Of a stretch of DNA of 48,835 nucleotides, positions 43,766 to 48,835 are shown one piece after another. The DNA comes from Penium margaritaceum (lineage: Eukaryota > Streptophyta > Zygnematophyceae > Desmidiales > Peniaceae). The position numbers were made by a program, and so were the translations under genes. Every line of letters begins with the position of its first letter. Positions within the stretch are counted from its first letter, which is position 1. The DNA lies in assembly GCA_023375785.1 (NCBI GenBank), contig SZWC01006744.1, forward strand, positions 37,049 through 85,883, written 5' to 3'. The notes beneath the pieces were generated by a model that was not told the origin of the DNA, ran no database searches, and saw only the letters and a list, made by a program, of their open reading frames with translations.

Positions 43766-45389
43766 TATGTTGTAGTTGGTTTGTAGAAAACTATGAGATC
43801 ATCATAGTGCTCTGGAACTCCATGAGTAAAGACGGTGTGTCGCTCGATGTCTTTGAAATGGAAATTTCACAGAACTGTTGGTGAATTCATGTCACTGACA
43901 TTGGTTCCCGTAACATTGTCTATGAATGTCCATGACATGTTCACTCATTGAGTTATGATAGACTGAAGGTATCCCCTTCAAATTTGCTCACATTTCACAT
44001 TCAGTCGATCTTGTCAATGCCAAAAAATGACTCTTAAAGTCTTTGACCACCGCACTGTGGCATCTGAATTCTTTGAGGACCCATCAAAGAGTCTCTGTCC
44101 CTCTCTGGTGCATCTAAAACCCCATTGACAATAAGCCTTGTCTCTTGAATAGGTTTAACACTACACTCATGTACCTTTTTATCGTCGGTACTAGTTGGGT
44201 ACCACGATTTATATCCATCACTCACCAAGTGATACGATGTCAATGGTTTCATCATTGAGTATTTATTCAAGAGTTTTATCCTTGACACGTTCAATCATGG
44301 GCCGATGTTTGCATCAACCATGACTAATGATGCACAGAACCCCCAAAAGGTAGTGGTGCATCCAGTACATACTGTGTACAGGTGGCACGATCTCAATCCT
44401 CGAGGATTGAAGTTGGCATGCAAACAAACAAGGTTTGATTCACATCTCATGACATAGTCATGACACGGGCTTAGTCATGAAATGATCCCATTTGCCTTTG
44501 AACATTATAGCGTAGTGAGACATGCGATTGCTGTAGAATACATCATGCGCCCACCAAGCCACTCGTTTAGTGAAATGGTGTCGCCACTTTTATCCAAAAC
44601 ATTATCTGATATTGTCAGCTTGTTCAAATGTCACAAAACCGTTGTGATCATTCGTCCGTCCAACCTCTCCATAACTTGATGTCATGATCAATGTAACAAC
44701 AGATAGTGTATAAGGTTTTGGTGCATGTCGTGCACATTTTTCACGCATGTCGTGTACCTAATTTCACGTGGCTGAAGTACAACGGCATGAATCGTATACC
44801 ATGATCCATCGAAAACTGGGTTGTCTCCAGCACCTCCTCTGCTCATGCAAGTCGTGCATGTTTTGGAACTACTGCTCAACCGGCTGGGGTGTTTAGCACG
44901 TTCCGTCTATGGATACAGAGGAGTTCGTCTACCTTTAGCATGGTCCATATTTGAGGAAATCGTCTTTGTCACACATGTGATTTATCCGTTGAATTTTAGT
45001 TTGTACTTCTTTTGGAAGCACCTTGTCATACTGCTATCGACAGAGCGAAGCTTTTAACTTCCAATGTCGTCACTGTTGGTGACAACTGAGATCGTTGTGT
45101 TTTATATATGACATTCGGGCATAAATATGATCACCAAAACCGTCTCTGATTGTTTCTAGCCATGCCAGTCGGCTCTCCATTTGAAGAATTTGATAGTATG
45201 ACCATCCTTGACTTTTTTGAGATACCTTACAAATATCAAATGACTTGTTTCCGGTGCTTCAGATAACACACTTGACAATACTACCCATAGAACCACTCTG
45301 CATATAGATCGTATGCTTTTGTTTGGTGGTCTATTGCAAGCTAGCCTGACGAGACAACAAATTGGCTAGTTCTTGCTAGTTGATACAAC

Positions 45390-46110
45390 GGGGTGCGATT
45401 GGCACCCATGTTATCGTTGCAATCGACATCTTATAACATGTGTTGTACCATCAAAACTAGCATAGCTTGTCCAATCAGAACTCATGGCCATAGTGTGTTC
45501 GGCACTCACATCAGTGGTGCATTAGGCATCCATGACAAAAGTGCAACCCCAAGCTTTTGTCAGTCGTGCAATTGGCGTTTATGAAGACTGTGCATTCGAC
45601 AGTCGTGCAAGCAATTTCAATGACACACTCATCGTCCATACATTCAACGCTCATGGTAATTGTGTATTGGCGCTTTCATGAATGCTACAGTGGCATCTCC
45701 CATATTGGTCATACTCCCAGTGCAACCGGCACTTGTCAATTTTGGGCGCTCGACCCTTGTGTAGGGATTTTCACCATCGCATGTGTGTTGAGTGTGATCG
45801 GTAGTCACACTCTCCTCTTTTTGAAATCCAATCACAAATGACTTGCCTTGTATCCTTGATGCAATCGGCAACCACATGGACTTGCAACTGGCCTTTGTTT
45901 TGGTCATACCTCTGTTGACCATGAGCAGTGCAATCGGCACTAGCATCACGAATACATTTGACATCCGTTATTAAAGTGCAACTAGCACTTTGTCCATGTT
46001 CAACACCAACAAGAATTCTGCAACCAGCATGTGTGCTATTACCATTAGTGCAATCGGAAGCTCCGTTGATGACGTAACCAATGCCCGTACAAACATGCAA
46101 TCGGCGCTCC
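45390..46110. repeat. Dispersed degenerate GTGCAATCGGCA motif cluster
   Basis: A 12-base motif (variants GTGCAACCGGCA, ATGCAATCGGCA, TTGCAACTGGCC, GTGCAACTAGCA) recurs about 15 times at irregular 30-70 bp spacing. On the minus strand it reads as recurring (S)ADC or similar. It may be an old minisatellite or a Cys-containing peptide repeat within the decayed gene. Confidence 0.6.
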
Positions 46111-46290
46111 TTTTGTGTAGCTTGAAATCTTCGCATTGTTGTGATAAGTAGATAAGTTGTTGAGTGGTCATAGCACGTTTGGTATCCTTATTCATTTCAA
46201 CCAAGAATTTCTCTCGATTTGCATCACCGTTGTCATTTTCTAACCCGGTGTATGCCACAGCGGTCATTTCCTTTTGAACAATCCGCATTG

Positions 46291-47584
46291 AGTCATTTTA
46301 GCGGTCACCCGTTTTGGGTCTTTTTTTCCATGAAAAATCCCAAAATTTGATGTTGAAAAAAAAAAGAAACAGCTACACACAATCGATGCTTAACTTCTCG
46401 CAGTGAAGATACTTCTATATGTTGCATTCCAAATGCCAGTTCCATTGCAAGGAACAACTTGTTCATTTGAAAATGACACCTCATGGTGTGTTGGGAAATG
46501 ATCCATTCTCCTTTCTTTTTCATCTACAAGGAAATGGATTCTTAGAATACTTCAAAAAATCAGAATTATTCTAGAGCTCAATCAGAGCTTCTTACCACGT
46601 CACGGTGGAAAATCCATGATTGACACGGTCAAATTCCGGGATTTATATAGGAAATCATCCTCGCTTCTAGTGCTCGTGGCACCACGAGATTTTTAAAAAC
46701 AATTCTGGAGCTCAGTCTGAGCTTCAAACTGGTTTCTACGGCGTCCAAACCAGATACCAACCAAAGGACCTGCCCTCCGGTTTGTGTGGAACCAACCAGG
46801 TTAAAAAACAGAGAGTGTTTTTGAGACCAAAATAGGAACGTCTGATTCAAGATCAAACTAACAACTCTCCACTGTAAGCAAGACCAATAATCAACTGCAC
46901 TTCTTGCGCACGTTCTAGCAAGTGTCACACCTTTATATACCTTGTATGTGTTGTCTACGAGGCCATCCCACCGCCAAAGAGGAGAAGAGGGAGGAAACTT
47001 CCTTCCCTCCTTCCTTCTTGGACCGTGGGCCCATCAGTGTTGACCTTGGGCCATGGGACATCGACGCCCATCGATGCCCATTGATACATCGATGGACCTG
47101 TCTCCAGGGACATTGATGTGACTGCACATGTAAGAGCCTAAAGTGGCCACCAAAGCCTAGAAAGCAGTTGTCAAGAACACCAAAAAGGCACCCTTTCACT
47201 GAAAACAGTTTCAGCCTATGTGTTCCACCTGTTTTCCTATGCTTTCATGTTATTTTCTGTCACTTTAAGCATGCCAATTCTGTCCTCCCTTATTCATAAT
47301 TCAAAATGCAGCCTGCCTTTACACAGAACACACCTTAAGACAGCTTGCATAGCATTGCACCATTATCAGTGAACTGTTGTTGCTTGCATTGCATTGCACA
47401 GCCACCATTATCAATAACCATGAATAACCAACATTTTGTACTTAGCTTGTACTACATTAGACACAACAGAGAGGGCCAAATATTCCATCAGTATAGTGGA
47501 AGGGAGCAGGGAGGGAAAATGAAGACAATGTATTAATTGGCGTTTGAAAACATCATTGTCAATTTGCAGTTGCTGCTACAACAT
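46291..47584. other. Unique intergenic region
   Basis: No protein is recognised on either strand. Features seen are an A-run near 46365, two similar segments each reading GAGCTCA followed by GAGCTTC (near 46573 and 46709), and a GATCGATG/CATCGATG-rich patch at 47058-47095. A canonical polyadenylation signal for the hAT reading frame was not found between 47200 and 47585. Confidence 0.5.
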
Positions 47585-48835
47585 CTACTTCTTTGTAGCC
47601 TGCTTGCGCTTTGCAGCCTTGCTTGCTGCAGCAATTGCTGCTGCTGCGGAGCGTTTGATTGTTGCTGCTTTCGCTGCTGCGGTTGGTGCTTTTCCTCTTC
47701 CTGCAGCAGTACTGGCAGGGCCAACCCAGGATGCTCCAGTGGATGCCCCTCTGCGTGTTGGTGATGCTGCAACATCCATCACATCTGCACCTGATCCTGG
47801 TGTTTCACCAGCTACACTGGCAGCTGTATCACCCTCCTGACCCTCCTCTCCTTCATGTCCACCTTCACCCCTTTCTCCTGCTCTCTCATATCCCTTGTCT
47901 GCTGCATTAGCCTCCGTCTCTCCTCCCTCACCTTGCTCACTTTCAGCACCCTCATCCAGGTTATCCTCTCCCTCACCCTGGTCCTCCTCATTGCCCATCC
48001 TCTGTTCCCCAGGAGCATTCCTGGCTGCTGGCTTCTCTTGTTCACGGACACGGACAGGCCGTGCATGTGGAAGTCCTGGCATGTCAGTCATGACACAAAC
48101 CGACGCCATCACTTCCACAACATCATCTTCTACCTCTGGTGTCTCTTCCTCCTCATCTTCGCCCTCCTCATCATCACTCTCCATGTCTTCCTCCGGCTCA
48201 CTGAGAATCCCCTCTTCGTCCATGATGTCACCATCATCCTCACTTCCATCTGCTTCTCCTTCTTCTACCTCTGTTGTTGCTTTTTCTTCTGCTGCTGCTG
48301 CTGCCGCAAGCCCCCCTGCTGCCTTTCTCCCAATGCACCCATACTGCTTCCGCAGTCGCACGTTGCACCCTACCAGTAGCTCCAGTATCTCCACTTTCAG
48401 CCTGTTGCGCCTGGCGGTGTACATGAGCTCGTGCATGGAAAAGACACGTTTGTATTCAGATGATGAGCATGGCTGTGACAACACCTTCCGTGCAAGATAC
48501 ATCAGCACAGGTAGGTGGCACACTACACCATAGACATTGTACCACACTACACCTTGGAAACTGCAGTGATCGCCTTTGCATTCCTCCGAGGAGTGACCAT
48601 AGGGTCACTCACCACCATCGTCTGCGCCTTCTAGAAAGCCCCTATTTCCTGCATCACCTGGTCCTGCTTTTCATCCGGAACCAAGGCCTCAACCACCAGC
48701 TGCCAAGCCGCTAAGGTGTTGCTGTCCTTAGAGAGGTCATTGCCAGAATGCTCCGGGTGGAGCCGGCGAGTTGCAGCATACAAGGGAGAGGACATGTCCC
48801 TAGACCAACGGGTCTCCAACCTGCCCAGTACAAAG
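47585..48835 (-). pseudogene. hAT-family transposase, 3' part, broken (partial at window edge)
   Basis: hAT transposases are cut-and-paste enzymes whose C-terminal domain mediates dimerisation. From the right edge the minus strand reads LETRWSRDMSSPLYAATRRL, matching the segment before that domain. It meets a TAG at 48633-48631, continues in the same frame (KAQTMVVSDPMVTPRRNAKA), reaches another TAG near 48550, and is picked up in a different frame as WYNVYGVVCHLPVLMYLARK, VLSQPCSSSEYKRVFSMHEL and RRNRLKVEILELLVGCNVRL, the hAT dimerisation core. The usual ER-W residues after CSSS are altered (YKRVFS). After it comes a ~250-residue Glu/Asp/Gly-rich tail ending in a basic Ala/Lys stretch (AAKRKQATKK) and a TAG at 47587-47585. 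Two in-frame stops and a frame change indicate a pseudogene; an intron is less likely because the interrupted segment still looks coding. The N-terminal zinc finger and catalytic residues lie outside. Confidence 0.75.

Larger units (their letters stand above)
42893..46290 (-). pseudogene. Decayed minus-strand coding region of unknown family
   Basis: On the minus strand, coding-like peptides appear in order but in shifting frames broken by stops. They run MTTQQLIYLSQQCEDFKLHK near 46190-46130, LSEAPETSHLIFVRYLKKVK near 45240, MESRLAWLETIRDGFGDHIY near 45180, DKVLPKEVQTKIQRINHM near 45000, a Cys/His-containing stretch near 44860-44700, ISDNVLDKSGDTISLNEWLG near 44620, HGVPEHYDDLIVFYKPTTT near 43830-43780, and VDVKGLFKDLEKRCFSSNSS near 43000-42940. 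No family is recognised. The order, shared strand and absence of satellite suggest one ancient gene or transposable element about 2.8 kb long without its insertion. It is split by the TA-target element at 43190-43765. Confidence 0.45.

Noticed and set aside
46933..47199. 88-codon minus-strand ORF near 47 kb
   Set aside because: Composition follows CATCGATG-type low-complexity DNA. No recognisable domain and no coding context.
47855..48533. Long Ser-rich plus-strand frames (174 and 212 codons)
   Set aside because: They are complements of Glu/Asp codons in the hAT tail and have no family resemblance.

Overview
The window looks like nuclear DNA of a plant-lineage eukaryote. A giant-genome streptophyte alga such as Chara would fit, but that is an inference from three things: an exon of a PHT4/ANTR-type transporter, a plant-style CAG|GTGAGA splice donor, and hAT and Ty1/copia relics inside vast low-complexity DNA. 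There is no bacterial gene organisation, rRNA, tRNA or CRISPR array. Very little of the window is functional protein-coding sequence.

Layout. 1-367 is a 17-bp tandem repeat. 368-666 is intron sequence, and 667-1353 (minus) is the first coding exon of a PHT4/SLC17 anion transporter whose later exons lie left of the window. 1354-2320 is its upstream region. 2320-2905 is a 12-bp minisatellite. From about 3145 to 42892 the window is dominated by one degenerate satellite with an 11-bp unit, consensus TTGCGCCCTAG (about 34 kb in total). It lies on the minus orientation to about 4970 and on the plus orientation afterwards, apart from a roughly 90-bp inverted patch at 41434-41523.

Four islands interrupt the satellite: 9985-11920 (decayed Ty1/copia gag and a 211-bp direct repeat), 22561-22835 (unassigned), 24576-27505 (six copies of a ~235-bp repeat, one carrying a 472-bp inverted-repeat element with a TA target duplication, then three copies of a ~176-bp repeat), and 41538-42288 (a 751-bp inverted-repeat element). 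To the right, 42893-46290 is decayed minus-strand coding-like sequence of unknown family. It is itself interrupted by a second member (43190-43765) of the TA-target element family. 47585-48835 (minus) is the 3' part of a broken hAT transposase gene with a long acidic tail.

Most notable are: the 11-bp satellite with some two dozen separate, near-exact, two-copy duplications whose lengths are nearly all whole multiples of 11 bp; the related pair of TA-target elements, one of which has its empty site preserved in neighbouring repeat copies; and the unidentified decayed gene at 42.9-46.3 kb. Many plus-strand ORFs with an 11-residue period (CALVAPYLRPS-like) are by-products of the satellite and are not annotated as genes.
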